Source: Opacimonas sp040514355 (lineage in GTDB: Bacteria > Pseudomonadota > Gammaproteobacteria > Enterobacterales > Alteromonadaceae). From it: 64,000 nt of DNA. Positions within the stretch are counted from its first letter, which is position 1; each line of letters opens with the position of its first letter. The position numbers were made by a program, and so were the translations under genes. The notes under the pieces are model-generated. The model was not told where the DNA came from. It saw nothing but the letters and a program-made list of their open reading frames with translations, and did not search any database. Where the stretch lies: assembly GCA_040514355.1 (NCBI GenBank), contig JBEVCF010000104.1, positions 7,840 to 71,839 on the forward strand, read 5' to 3'. Shown piece by piece: positions 1-8,175 of the stretch.

Positions 1-614
1 AGGAATAAGGTATCCATATCAGGATGAAAATGTGTGGGAGAATCCGAACCTACCGCAAACAATCCTAATTTTTTCTTATCCCCCAATAACATCAAAGCAC
101 TAGATGCAACACTCGCATCATTAAATATTGCACGGGTTTCGGCTTGGCTTAAGCGACCAAAAAAGAACTCTGATTCTTTGAAGCGTTTATCCACCAATTG
201 ATGGTGCTGAAAGTTAGCCAAATCCGGATGATGTACAAATAACTCCACTGTCACATTTGCAAGCGATAGCTGACCACGGAAGCAGTGATTTAGGGCATCC
301 TCAACATCTTCAATGCGTTTGCAACTGTACAATGTCTGCAATAAATCTGCATAAACTTGAAAGAGTTGTTCATTGTTATCCGCATTGCGAATGAGTTCGG
401 CAAGCTCTTGGCGTTGTTGATGCAATTGTTGGCGCAATTGCTCGGTCTGCATTTCAACCAAAGAGACCGTCCCTTTTTGCTGATGTGGAAGCACTAACTC
501 AGCGACAATCTCAGGATAAGCCCTAAAAAATTCTGGATGCTGAGATAAATATTCAGCGACTTGGCTTGCATTGATATTAGAGGTCTCTTTGGGAGTAGCA
601 GGTTGGTCACTCAT
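1..614 (-). CDS. DUF484 family protein (YigA-like), 3' end off the window
   Basis: The reading frame is open from the ATG at 612-614 to the window edge, giving 204 complete codons and no stop. The protein begins MSDQPATPKETSNINASQVA and contains YLSQHPEFFRAYPEIVAEL, the typical DUF484 opening. A glutamine-rich helical linker (about residues 55-80) follows, then a GAF-like C-terminal part. Its ATG overlaps the dapF TGA in an ATGA junction, so the two are translationally coupled. In E. coli the order is dapF-yigA-xerC, and xerC may lie beyond the window. The biochemical role of DUF484 proteins is not established. The assignment rests on recognisable family sequence plus the conserved position after dapF. 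Confidence 0.88.
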   Translation of the reverse strand, partial: MSDQPATPKETSNINASQVAEYLSQHPEFFRAYPEIVAELVLPHQQKGTVSLVEMQTEQLRQQLHQQRQELAELIRNADNNEQLFQVYADLLQTLYSCKRIEDVEDALNHCFRGQLSLANVTVELFVHHPDLANFQHHQLVDKRFKESEFFFGRLSQAETRAIFNDASVASSALMLLGDKKKLGLFAVGSDSPTHFHPDMDTLF

Positions 615-1441
615 ATATGTATTTTCCCATCAAAAACAAACTGAGCTGGACCGGTCATTTTTAAGGTTTGGTCCATTCCAGGCCAACGGATTTGTAAATC
701 ACCTCCGGGTAACGAAACCTTAACGTCCTGATCGAGCTTGCCCTGGATCTGACCAACTGCCGCGGCAGCACAAGCGCCACTGCCACAAGCCAAAGTTTCG
801 CCCACGCCACGTTCAAACACTCTCAATTTAACAGTACTGCGATCAATGATTTGCATAAAACCAACATTGACACGCGCTGGAAAGCGCTCATGTGATTCTA
901 GTAACGCCCCAACCCTATCTACATCATATTGTTCGACATCATCAACAATGATGACACAATGAGGGTTGCCCATCGACACAGCTCCGCAGAAAAAAGTTTG
1001 GTCTTCACTGCGTATAATATAGGTGTTTTCTTGTTTTTGAGCTTTAATCGGTACATCTTCAGGGGCAAAACTTGGACGCCCCATATTGACAGTCACCTGA
1101 CCGTCTTTTTCAAGATATAAAGTCATTTTACCGGCTTTGGTACTCACGGCAATTTTGCGTTTGTGAGTGAGACCTTTGGTTTTGACAAAGCGAGCAAAAC
1201 AACGTGCCCCGTTGCCACATTGCTCAACCTCCGAACCATCCGCATTAAAAATGCGGTAGTGAAAATCTTCATCGGGCGCATACGGCGGTTCGACGATTAA
1301 TAATTGGTCAAAACCCACACCAAAATTGCGGTCGGATAACTGCATGATTTTTTCAGGTGAAAAGAAGACGTTCTGCGTCACACAATCCACCACCATGAAG
1401 TCATTGCCAAGACCATGCATCTTGGTAAATTCAACTAGCAT
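611..1441 (-). CDS. dapF: Diaminopimelate epimerase
   Basis: Cytoplasmic cofactor-independent epimerase converting LL- to meso-diaminopimelate for peptidoglycan and lysine. The 276-residue length fits the family (274 in E. coli) and the sequence is closely similar throughout (KMHGLGNDFMVVD near the N-terminus). The two catalytic cysteines are C75 in EQCGNGARC and C219 in ACGSGAC; both active-site loops are intact. The gene lies 15 bp after lysA and overlaps the DUF484 start by 4 bp. This makes a tight lptM-lysA-dapF-DUF484 operon, as in many gammaproteobacteria. Confidence 0.98.
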   Translation of the reverse strand: MLVEFTKMHGLGNDFMVVDCVTQNVFFSPEKIMQLSDRNFGVGFDQLLIVEPPYAPDEDFHYRIFNADGSEVEQCGNGARCFARFVKTKGLTHKRKIAVSTKAGKMTLYLEKDGQVTVNMGRPSFAPEDVPIKAQKQENTYIIRSEDQTFFCGAVSMGNPHCVIIVDDVEQYDVDRVGALLESHERFPARVNVGFMQIIDRSTVKLRVFERGVGETLACGSGACAAAAVGQIQGKLDQDVKVSLPGGDLQIRWPGMDQTLKMTGPAQFVFDGKIHI

Positions 1442-1456
1442 TCGTTTGCCTTATTA

Positions 1457-2710
1457 TTATGCATCGATAATCGCTTCATTGTGCCATAAATCGGTCAGCT
1501 TTTCTCGTTGGCGTACCACATGTGCGGTATCACCGTCGACTAAGATCTCCGCTGCTTTGGGGCGCGTATTGTAATTTGATGCCATCACAAATCCGTAAGC
1601 ACCTGCACTTTTCACAGCAAGGATATCATTGTTTTGGATAGCTAAGGCGCGATCTTTACCCAAAAAGTCCCCTGTTTCACAGACTGGGCCTACTACGTCA
1701 TAGACGACTTGTTCTGTATTTTCACGCGGTACTACCGGCACGATATCCTGCCATGCACTATACAACGCAGGGCGTAGCAAATCATTCATCGCCGCATCGA
1801 CAATCGCAAAGTTTTTCTCGGCATTTTGTTTGACAAATTCTACTTTGGTCAACAACACACCTGCGTTGGCCGCAATCGCACGCCCTGGCTCCATGATCAA
1901 CATCAGTTCTGGGCGTTTGGCCATGCGCGAAGCGATCGCTGAGGCATAATCATTGGGATGAGGCGGCACTTCATCTTTGTACGTCACACCTAAACCACCC
2001 CCTACATCTAAGTGTTTGATATGAATATCTTGCTCAGCCAACGCATCAATCAGTTGCAATAAACGGTCTAATGCGTCGACAAATGGTGCCGTCTCAGTCA
2101 ACTGCGACCCAATATGACAGTCCATCCCCGTAATAGTCAGATTAGGGCACTGCGCAGCATATGCGTAGGTTTCAAGCGCTTTTTCGTGCTCAATACCAAA
2201 TTTATTCGCTTTGAGGCCAGTAGAGATATATGGATGGGTTTTGGCATCGACATCAGGATTGATCCGCAGCGAAATCGGGGCCTGCACATCCATTTCCGCA
2301 GCAACCGCTTGAATACGGTCAAGTTCTGCGAAAGACTCAACGTTAAAACACAAAATTTCCTGTTCCAGGGCAAAACGGATTTCTTGCGCTGTTTTGGCCA
2401 CGCCTGAAAACACCACTTTTTTAGGGTCGCCACCGGCTGCAATGACACGCGCAAGCTCACCACCTGATACAATATCAAACCCAGAACCCAACTTTGCAAG
2501 TACATTCAGCACTCCGATATTTGAATTCGCTTTTACCGCAAAACAGACCAAATGCGGATGCTCGCCTAACGCATTGTCAAAAGCATGCCAGTGACGCTCA
2601 AGGGTTTTGCGAGAATAAACATAAGTAGGTGTGCCGTAGTCGGCTGCGATTTCTGCCAAACTGACATCTTCGGCGCACAATGTACCGTTTTGATAAGAGA
2701 AAAAATCCAT
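1457..2710 (-). CDS. lysA: Diaminopimelate decarboxylase
   Basis: PLP enzyme (fold III) making L-lysine from meso-DAP. The start is ATG 2708-2710 (MDFFSYQNGTLCAEDV), giving 417 residues, close to the family length of about 420. The open frame runs further upstream to 2830, but that part overlaps lptM in another frame and encodes an unrelated cysteine- and glutamine-rich stretch, so I reject it. The PLP lysine is K60 in VCFAVKANSN. HIGSQL, DVGGGLG and EPGRA (phosphate and substrate binding) and VCETGDFLGKDR (active-site cysteine) are present. It begins 4 bp after the lptM stop and is followed by dapF 15 bp downstream. Confidence 0.97.
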   Translation of the reverse strand: MDFFSYQNGTLCAEDVSLAEIAADYGTPTYVYSRKTLERHWHAFDNALGEHPHLVCFAVKANSNIGVLNVLAKLGSGFDIVSGGELARVIAAGGDPKKVVFSGVAKTAQEIRFALEQEILCFNVESFAELDRIQAVAAEMDVQAPISLRINPDVDAKTHPYISTGLKANKFGIEHEKALETYAYAAQCPNLTITGMDCHIGSQLTETAPFVDALDRLLQLIDALAEQDIHIKHLDVGGGLGVTYKDEVPPHPNDYASAIASRMAKRPELMLIMEPGRAIAANAGVLLTKVEFVKQNAEKNFAIVDAAMNDLLRPALYSAWQDIVPVVPRENTEQVVYDVVGPVCETGDFLGKDRALAIQNNDILAVKSAGAYGFVMASNYNTRPKAAEILVDGDTAHVVRQREKLTDLWHNEAIIDA

Positions 2711-2714
2711 GGGT

Positions 2715-2894
2715 TTACTCGTTGGGTAATGTTGGCAGTGCCACTGGTGACAATCGTGTTTCTGGTACTGGCTGATTGGGTTTTGGCGCTTCTGGAGGCA
2801 GGCGCAAGGGGCCTTTTTGGCCGCACGCACTCAAACCTAATCCAGCAAGCGTTAATACAAAAACAACCAAGACAGGTTTTGCGATGTTGCGCAT
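2715..2894 (-). CDS. lptM: LptM (YifL) small outer-membrane lipoprotein
   Basis: A 59-residue lipoprotein: MRNIAKPVLVVFVLTLAGLG, then lipobox LSAC and the hallmark mature start CGQKGPLRLP, with a proline-rich tail ending LPTLPNE. LptM/YifL binds the LptD-LptE translocon and promotes LptD disulfide maturation during LPS transporter assembly (established in E. coli). The frame runs from ATG 2892-2894 to TAA 2715-2717. lysA starts 4 bp later, so it heads the lysA-dapF operon as in E. coli. Cleavage at the single cysteine (residue 25) would leave about 35 residues on the periplasmic face of the outer membrane. Confidence 0.95.
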   Translation of the reverse strand: MRNIAKPVLVVFVLTLAGLGLSACGQKGPLRLPPEAPKPNQPVPETRLSPVALPTLPNE

Positions 2895-2991
2895 GGTATT
2901 ACCGACTAACTTAGAATGCTGTAATGATCGTCAATGCCAAGCGAAATTGCAAGCGAAAAACACTAAGCAGTCAGTCGCACAAAATCTTTCC

Positions 2992-3786
2992 TTACTTGGC
3001 AAACATCTCATTCAGATACGCCGCAATTCGCACACCACCTTGAGATAAGCGACGATTAACTGTGGGCCGGTGCTCGTATAAATAATGCCATGTTAGTTTG
3101 ATTTTTTCGTCTTTGCTAGCCAAAGGATACACGCCAGCACGTAACATTTGACTTTCTTTGATCCAGACCAACGGGTCAGGCTCCATCCATTGCGCGGCTT
3201 GTTCAGGAGTGATTTTCTGGGTAAGCCAGTCGTGCCACTCTGTATACGATAGTTGTACCCGGTCTATCAGGCCACTGTCCCACACCCGATGCAGATTGGA
3301 TGAAGACCAGAAAAATGAGACTTTCACGTCATTACCACCGCGGTCTTTACCGTTACCGACATGCAGCGGTTGATGCAAGTCACCCACAATGTGCACAATA
3401 AAATGCAACGCGCGGCGACGTTCTGGTAAAGGTCGACTCTCATCCAAGACAATGTTACGAAATTTCTGTAGCGCAGTATATGAATCCCCTTGCTCGGGCG
3501 CCCCTACCTCGTGGTAGTGCTTGCCATCAGGTACCGTCACATAATGATAAGGGCCTGCTTCTTTTTGCCAAAACTCACTGGGATTCGAGCGATTTTCATC
3601 GGCATAGGTGGAGATCTCAGCTAATGACGCATTGGGAAACAATGCTTTAACGGCTACTCGTGCCTCTGTCGACAAATAATCTTCGGCAATCGCCCCCGTT
3701 ACACGGTGACCAATCTGTCCCCATGCCAAAACATATGGCGCGACCAATGTAGCAAACAGACCTAAACCAATTAAACCTAAACGCAT
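2992..3786 (-). CDS. Secreted S1/P1 family nuclease
   Basis: A 264-residue zinc-dependent single-strand nuclease. A signal peptide (residues 1-21, ending PYVLA) would be cut before W22. This leaves the N-terminal Trp whose amino group binds zinc in nuclease P1. Candidate ligands are H27, D63 (STYAD), H81 (YHYV), H132/D136/H142 within HIVGDLHQPLH, and H166/D170 (NLHRVWD). The last two groups keep the His-x3-Asp-x5-His and His-x3-Asp spacing of P1. It probably degrades single-stranded DNA or RNA, or 3'-nucleotides, in the periplasm or medium. It sits 27 bp after ubiX on the same strand and 97 bp before lptM, and may share the ubiX transcript. Family call firm; physiological role inferred. Confidence 0.93.
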   Translation of the reverse strand: MRLGLIGLGLFATLVAPYVLAWGQIGHRVTGAIAEDYLSTEARVAVKALFPNASLAEISTYADENRSNPSEFWQKEAGPYHYVTVPDGKHYHEVGAPEQGDSYTALQKFRNIVLDESRPLPERRRALHFIVHIVGDLHQPLHVGNGKDRGGNDVKVSFFWSSSNLHRVWDSGLIDRVQLSYTEWHDWLTQKITPEQAAQWMEPDPLVWIKESQMLRAGVYPLASKDEKIKLTWHYLYEHRPTVNRRLSQGGVRIAAYLNEMFAK

Positions 3787-3813
3787 ATCTCTTCCTTACA
3801 TCGCCTCTCGGGC

Positions 3814-4431
3814 TTATTTTTTTTGCTGGTAACCCCAACGCTGCATGATGGTCTGATCCACACCAATGTGGTCAAGGATCCTAGCAACAACAAAATCAAT
3901 TAAATCGCTTATATTTTCCGGATTGTGATAAAACCCTGGCGCCGCAGGCATAATAGTCGCACCCATTTGTGACAATTTAAGCATGTTCTCTAAATGAATG
4001 GTCGAGAATGGCATCTCCCGTGGCACCAAAATTAACTGTCCACGTTCTTTGAGCACCACATCAGCACCGCGTTCTATCAAGTTATCACTCGCACCTGTTG
4101 CGATTGCTGACAGCGTCCCTGTAGAACAAGGACAGACAATCATTTGTTTGGGAGCGGCAGACCCTGATGCGACCGGCGAAAACCACTCATCACGGCCACA
4201 CACCGTGATTTGACCATCTTGCGCACCAAATTTCTCACTAAAAAATGCAGCTACTGCATCATTGCCACTGGGAATTTTTAGGTTTTCTTCTGCCGCAAAT
4301 ACCACTTTGGCGGCCGAAGAAATCAACACAAAAATATGATAATCCGCTTTGACCAACAGCTCTAACAAACGCAGAGCATAGGGTGCGCCGGATGCGCCTG
4401 TAATAGCTAATGTGATCGAAGGTCTGCTCAC
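3814..4431 (-). CDS. ubiX: Flavin prenyltransferase UbiX
   Basis: Makes prenylated FMN from FMN and dimethylallyl phosphate; the cofactor serves UbiD in ubiquinone biosynthesis. At 205 residues it is slightly longer than E. coli UbiX (189). The flavoprotein start LAITGASGAPYALRLLELL, the CPCSTGTLSAIATGASDNL region, LVPREMPFSTIHLENM and the PAAPGFYHNP loop are characteristic and intact. It lies 4 bp downstream of mpl on the same strand, so the two are likely cotranscribed. ubiD is not in the window. Confidence 0.96.
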   Translation of the reverse strand: MSRPSITLAITGASGAPYALRLLELLVKADYHIFVLISSAAKVVFAAEENLKIPSGNDAVAAFFSEKFGAQDGQITVCGRDEWFSPVASGSAAPKQMIVCPCSTGTLSAIATGASDNLIERGADVVLKERGQLILVPREMPFSTIHLENMLKLSQMGATIMPAAPGFYHNPENISDLIDFVVARILDHIGVDQTIMQRWGYQQKK

Positions 4432-4435
4432 GTAC

Positions 4436-5797
4436 TTATCCTTGAGGGTATTTTTCAGCTAATTTTTGTAGTAACTTACCATGGATCCCAGCAAAGCCAC
4501 CATTACTCATTACCAAAATGTGATCTGAAGGCTGTGCTTCTTTGATTACAGCTTCGACGAGTTTATCGACGTCTTGATAGTTATGTACGGGTACTGCACT
4601 GGCTAGTGCGACCTCATCGAGTGACCAACTTAAATTCGCTGGTTCAAACACATACACTTCATCAGCATGTTGCCAACTTTGAGTTAATTGGTCTTTGTGG
4701 ATCCCCAGTTTCATGGTGTTAGAACGGGGTTCTAAAATCGCTAAGATCCGGTTGACACCAACTTTGGCGCGCAACCCGGCTACTGTTGTTGCAATCGCAG
4801 TTGGATGGTGGGCAAAATCATCATAAACGGTCACATTGTTGACCGTGCCTTTGACTTCCATGCGCCGTTTGACGTTAACAAACTTACGTAAACTGTCAAT
4901 CGCGACAGCACACGTCACACCGACATTATGCGCAGCGGCAATCGCCATCATGCCATTGTGCACGTTGTGATCGCCAATCAATGACCATTGCACCTCACCT
5001 TGTTCTTCACCGCGATAAAACACTTTAAAAGCAGAACCATCTTCAGCAGTTTTTTGTGCCTGCCAGTCTTTAGATAAAAACTCTTGGGTCGTCCAACACC
5101 CCATTTCCAACACATCTTGCATGTTGTGATCGTGTTTCTCAGATACGATTAAGCCATTGGCAGGCACGGAACGCACTAGGTGGTGGAATTGTTTTTTGAT
5201 CGCATTTAAATCATCAAAAATATCCGCGTGGTCAAATTCCAGGTTGTTGAGCACCAAGGTGCGCGGGCGGTAATGGACAAACTTAGAGCGTTTATCAAAG
5301 AACGCACTGTCATATTCATCCGCTTCAATCACAAAAAAGTCACTGTTTCCTGCTCGCGCAGAGACACCAAAATTTTCTGGCACACCGCCGATGAGAAATC
5401 CTGGTTCGTAGCCGGCGTATTCTAAGATCCAAGCGAGAATACTAGAGGTCGAGGTTTTGCCATGCGTGCCGGCAACGGCCAGTACCCAGCGATCTTTAAG
5501 CAGATTATCCAATAGCCATTGTGGTCCACTGGTGTAGGGCAAGTTGCGATTGAGTACGTATTCTACAGCTGGATTGCCACGAGACATGGCATTACCAATA
5601 ATAACCATATCAGGCTCCGGCTTAAACTGTGCCACATCATAACCTTCAGTTAAGGTAATACCGAGCGCTTCGAGCTGGGTACTCATCGGAGGGTAAACAT
5701 TGCGATCAGAGCCTGTGACAGTATGGCCAAGCGATTTAGCCAGGGCGGCGATGCCCCCCATAAAACTGCCACAGATCCCTAAAATATGTACATGCAT
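4436..5797 (-). CDS. mpl: UDP-MurNAc tripeptide ligase (murein recycling)
   Basis: UDP-N-acetylmuramate:L-alanyl-gamma-D-glutamyl-meso-diaminopimelate ligase, a Mur-type ATP ligase that reattaches recycled tripeptide to UDP-MurNAc. I place the start at ATG 5795-5797 (MHVHILGICGSFMGG), which aligns with E. coli MRIHILGICG; this gives 453 residues. A 13-residue upstream extension to 5836 is possible but not supported by family alignment. The ATP loop GTHGKTST lies at about 110-117. NNLEFDHADIF, YDDFAHHPTAI and LEPRSNTMK are all present. The gene diverges from fbp, as in E. coli, and is followed by ubiX. Confidence 0.96.
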   Translation of the reverse strand: MHVHILGICGSFMGGIAALAKSLGHTVTGSDRNVYPPMSTQLEALGITLTEGYDVAQFKPEPDMVIIGNAMSRGNPAVEYVLNRNLPYTSGPQWLLDNLLKDRWVLAVAGTHGKTSTSSILAWILEYAGYEPGFLIGGVPENFGVSARAGNSDFFVIEADEYDSAFFDKRSKFVHYRPRTLVLNNLEFDHADIFDDLNAIKKQFHHLVRSVPANGLIVSEKHDHNMQDVLEMGCWTTQEFLSKDWQAQKTAEDGSAFKVFYRGEEQGEVQWSLIGDHNVHNGMMAIAAAHNVGVTCAVAIDSLRKFVNVKRRMEVKGTVNNVTVYDDFAHHPTAIATTVAGLRAKVGVNRILAILEPRSNTMKLGIHKDQLTQSWQHADEVYVFEPANLSWSLDEVALASAVPVHNYQDVDKLVEAVIKEAQPSDHILVMSNGGFAGIHGKLLQKLAEKYPQG

Positions 5798-5977
5798 GTT
5801 ATTGTTCTTTTGGAAGATGGAGAAAATAATGCTCATACTTTAGCAGATTTGCGCAAAATTACGTATACCATATTTAACAACACGGCCGATAACAGGTAAA
5901 CTACAGTCAACGTGTTGTATGCTCGTCCAATAACAACAAACGTGAATCATCACATCGAGTCTACAAGGATGTCTCCC

Positions 5978-6021
5978 GCCGCAGTGCTACGCACTTTGGC
6001 TTTGTGAGCTTCCATCACAAA
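5978..6021 (+). promoter_or_regulatory. Two adjacent inverted repeats in the fbp leader
   Basis: The 256-bp mpl/fbp intergenic region has two back-to-back dyads just before fbp. The first pairs GCC 5978-5980 and AGTGC 5983-5987 with GCACT 5991-5995 and GGC 5998-6000. The second is a perfect 7-bp repeat, TTTGTGA 6001-6007 and TCACAAA 6015-6021, with a 7-nt centre. The second resembles a CRP site but its spacer is 7, not 6. Either a protein operator or a structured 5' leader; the rest of 5798-6053 shows nothing I can name. Confidence 0.45.
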
Positions 6022-6053
6022 CCTCAACCCTACACAAACAAGGTAAAAAAACC

Positions 6054-7022
6054 ATGAAACGATTAAATTCCCGCCTGCAAATGGATGGTGCGCCGCTCGA
6101 ATTAATCTTGCTTATCCGTACGCTGTTAGCTGGCTGCAAAGAAATATCATTCCGGGTTAGCCAAGGTGCATTAGCAGGCGTGCTTGGTTCAACGTTATCT
6201 GAAAATGTCCAAGGTGAAACACAAAAGAAACTAGATGTGATTTCCAACCAGATCCTCAAAGATACCTTATCTGATTCTGGTTATGTCAAAGCCATCTCAT
6301 CTGAAGAAGAAGACGATGTGGTACCCTGTAATCCCGATGGTAAGTACTTGGTGAGCTTTGACCCTTTGGACGGCTCATCAAATACCGAAATTAACTCATT
6401 AATTGGTACCATATTTTCCATTACGCATGCCCCGCAATGGCTAGATGCGACCGACCCGAGCGCTTTTTTACAACCCGGGACACAGATTGTCGCTGCGGGC
6501 TATGTACTATATGGTCCATCGACTATGCTCGTCATGTCCACGGGCAATGGCACACATGCCTACACCCTTGATAAAACCCATGGCGGTTTTTTGGTTACAG
6601 AAGCAGATATTCAAGTCCCTCGTGAAACCTCGGAATTTGCTATTAATGCGTCAAATCAACGTCACTGGGAAGCTCCCATGCAAAATTATGTGTCTGATTT
6701 ATTAAAGGGTACAGAAGGTCCGCGCGGCAAAGATTTCAACATGCGCTGGGTGGCGGCAATGGTGGGTGACATTCACCGTGTCTTAAGTCGTGGAGGAATA
6801 TTTGCCTATCCCTTTGATAAACGCAATCCTGCCAAACCGGGTAAATTGCGTTTATTATATGAAGCCAACCCCATGGCATTTTTGATGGAGAATGCCGGTG
6901 GGGCTGCTGATACTGGCGAAGGCCGTATTTTAGAAGTGATGCCGACCGAAATTCACCAACGCGTACCGGTGATCATGGGCTCGGCAGATGAAGTCGAAAC
7001 CTGTTTAGGGTATTACAAATAA
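6054..7022 (+). CDS. fbp: Fructose-1,6-bisphosphatase, class I
   Basis: Hydrolyses fructose 1,6-bisphosphate to fructose 6-phosphate in gluconeogenesis; Mg-dependent and cytosolic. The 322 residues include the metal/catalytic motif DPLDGSSN (103-110). GGIFAYPFDKRNPAKPGKLR and YEANPMAFLMENAGG form the substrate-binding region typical of class I enzymes. ATG 6054 is the first plausible start (MKRLNSRLQMDGAPLELI); the upstream Shine-Dalgarno-like AAGG is about 10 nt away. It diverges from mpl. A DUF3299 gene follows after 16 bp behind an AAAGGAG site and may be cotranscribed. Confidence 0.97.
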   Translation: MKRLNSRLQMDGAPLELILLIRTLLAGCKEISFRVSQGALAGVLGSTLSENVQGETQKKLDVISNQILKDTLSDSGYVKAISSEEEDDVVPCNPDGKYLVSFDPLDGSSNTEINSLIGTIFSITHAPQWLDATDPSAFLQPGTQIVAAGYVLYGPSTMLVMSTGNGTHAYTLDKTHGGFLVTEADIQVPRETSEFAINASNQRHWEAPMQNYVSDLLKGTEGPRGKDFNMRWVAAMVGDIHRVLSRGGIFAYPFDKRNPAKPGKLRLLYEANPMAFLMENAGGAADTGEGRILEVMPTEIHQRVPVIMGSADEVETCLGYYK

Positions 7023-7038
7023 AGGAGCGTACACCACC

Positions 7039-7506
7039 ATGCTGACCAGGTTTTCATTGCTATTATTCGCAGTGTTATGTCATGCATCTGTGTTGGCCAA
7101 AACACCAAAAGAGTTGTATTGGGAAGACATGGTACCTGAGGATTTTGTAACCTCTGAGGTAACCGTCGACCATATGAACAATATGACACAAGCCCAACCC
7201 AATGCTCCAGTGCGCGTTGAGTTGGACGGTCAATTCGTCAAAATCCCCGGCTTTGTTGTGCCGCTTGAGGGTACCGCTACCGAAACGTCTGAGTTTTTGC
7301 TGGTGCCCTACTTTGGCGCCTGTATTCATGTGCCGCCCCCACCGTCTAACCAGATTGTGTTTGTGAAATTCGCAGAACCCGTTCCGATTGATAATTTATA
7401 TGATGCCGTCTGGGTCACCGGCACGCTTACCACTGAGCGCTGGACCGGCGATATTGCCTCAGTGAGTTATAGTTTATCAGGCGTCACTGTCGCGCCATAT
7501 GAATAG
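7039..7506 (+). CDS. DUF3299 periplasmic protein
   Basis: 155 residues with an N-terminal signal peptide (MLTRFSLLLFAVLCHASVLA, cut near residue 20). The diagnostic DUF3299 core contains KIPGFVVPLEG, FLLVPYFGACIHVPPPPSNQ and VWVTGTLTTERW. Function is unknown; homologues often sit beside MacB-like ABC exporters, but here the only neighbour is fbp, 16 bp upstream. The signal peptide and the absence of a lipobox argue for a soluble periplasmic protein. The gene end lies inside an 8-bp inverted repeat (7494-7518). Confidence 0.85.
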   Translation: MLTRFSLLLFAVLCHASVLAKTPKELYWEDMVPEDFVTSEVTVDHMNNMTQAQPNAPVRVELDGQFVKIPGFVVPLEGTATETSEFLLVPYFGACIHVPPPPSNQIVFVKFAEPVPIDNLYDAVWVTGTLTTERWTGDIASVSYSLSGVTVAPYE

Positions 7507-7518
7507 ACGTCATATGGC
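7494..7518 (+). repeat. 8-bp inverted repeat around the DUF3299 stop codon
   Basis: GCCATATG (7494-7501) pairs perfectly with CATATGGC (7511-7518) across a 9-nt centre that contains the stop codon. No T-run follows, so it is not a classical intrinsic terminator. It may protect the fbp-DUF3299 mRNA 3' end or be an operator for the next gene. Confidence 0.5.
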
Positions 7519-7530
7519 TATCATGATTAT

Positions 7531-7559
7531 TTGACTATTGCATATATATCATCAATACT
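7531..7559 (+). promoter_or_regulatory. Putative sigma-70 promoter of the DUF2846 lipoprotein gene
   Basis: TTGACT (7531-7536) and AATACT (7554-7559) are separated by 17 bp, 33 bp before the ATG, with AGGA just ahead of the start. Read by eye only. Confidence 0.45.
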
Positions 7560-7592
7560 GCGAACGCATAAAAAATATCACATAGGAAAAAC

Positions 7593-8066
7593 ATGAAATT
7601 TTTAAAATTCATTATATTAGGGTTGTTAGTCGCCTTATTCAGTGGGTGCGCATCTTTGCCTACGCCACAGGAGATGAAGGCTGCGGTAGGCAATTATGAA
7701 GTACCACACAAACCTGTTGACGGGTCTGCTATGGTATATGTGGTTCGTCCGAATCCATTAGGTGGGTTAATCCGTTTCAATGTGTTTTTAAATGACAAAG
7801 AAGATGCATCTGAAATGGGTTACACCAGAGGAAATCAGTACATCTATTTTAATGTCCCTGAAGGTGACCATCAGATTTTATCAAAAGCTGAAAACTGGGC
7901 TGAAGTAAATATTTCTGCAAAAGCTGGCGACATTATTTTCTTACGCCAAGAACCTTCTATGGGTATCTTAATGGCACGCAACTCCATTATGCTCATGCCA
8001 GAATATGAAGGCAAATACAACGTTATGACTTTGTCTGAAGGCACGGTGATCAAGACTGAAAAATAA
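7593..8066 (+). CDS. DUF2846 lipoprotein
   Basis: 157 residues; the lipoprotein signal MKFLKFIILGLLVALFSGC puts the lipidated cysteine at position 19. The mature part (AMVYVVRPNPLGG, ...VFLNDKEDAS..., YIYFNVPEGDHQI, ...AKAGDIIFLRQEP) is the beta-rich DUF2846 fold seen in small envelope lipoproteins of unknown function. Residue 20 is alanine, which favours outer-membrane sorting under the +2 rule. The gene stands alone between a candidate promoter (7531) and a strong terminator (8093), so it is probably monocistronic. Confidence 0.85.
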   Translation: MKFLKFIILGLLVALFSGCASLPTPQEMKAAVGNYEVPHKPVDGSAMVYVVRPNPLGGLIRFNVFLNDKEDASEMGYTRGNQYIYFNVPEGDHQILSKAENWAEVNISAKAGDIIFLRQEPSMGILMARNSIMLMPEYEGKYNVMTLSEGTVIKTEK

Positions 8067-8092
8067 AGTCTAATGAGAGCTGATTTATCCAG

Positions 8093-8149
8093 GGCGAATG
8101 ATTTACATACACTGCGACAGTGTTCAAAATGTTAAATCTTCGCCTTTTT
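8093..8149 (+). terminator. Rho-independent terminator after the DUF2846 gene
   Basis: Outer stem GGCGAA (8093-8098) with TTCGCC (8139-8144), followed by TTTTT. The interior refolds with ACACTG-CGA-CAGTGT at its tip and A/T-rich pairs between, making a long interrupted hairpin. Confidence 0.8.
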
Positions 8150-8175
8150 ATTAAGCATCAATATCTGCAGACTGA

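Noticed and set aside
2711..2830. N-terminal extension of lysA
   Set aside because: It overlaps lptM in another frame and has no resemblance to the LysA family; the ATG at 2710 aligns with the family.
6001..6021. CRP site upstream of fbp
   Set aside because: Arms fit but the spacer is 7 bp instead of 6; kept only as a dyad.
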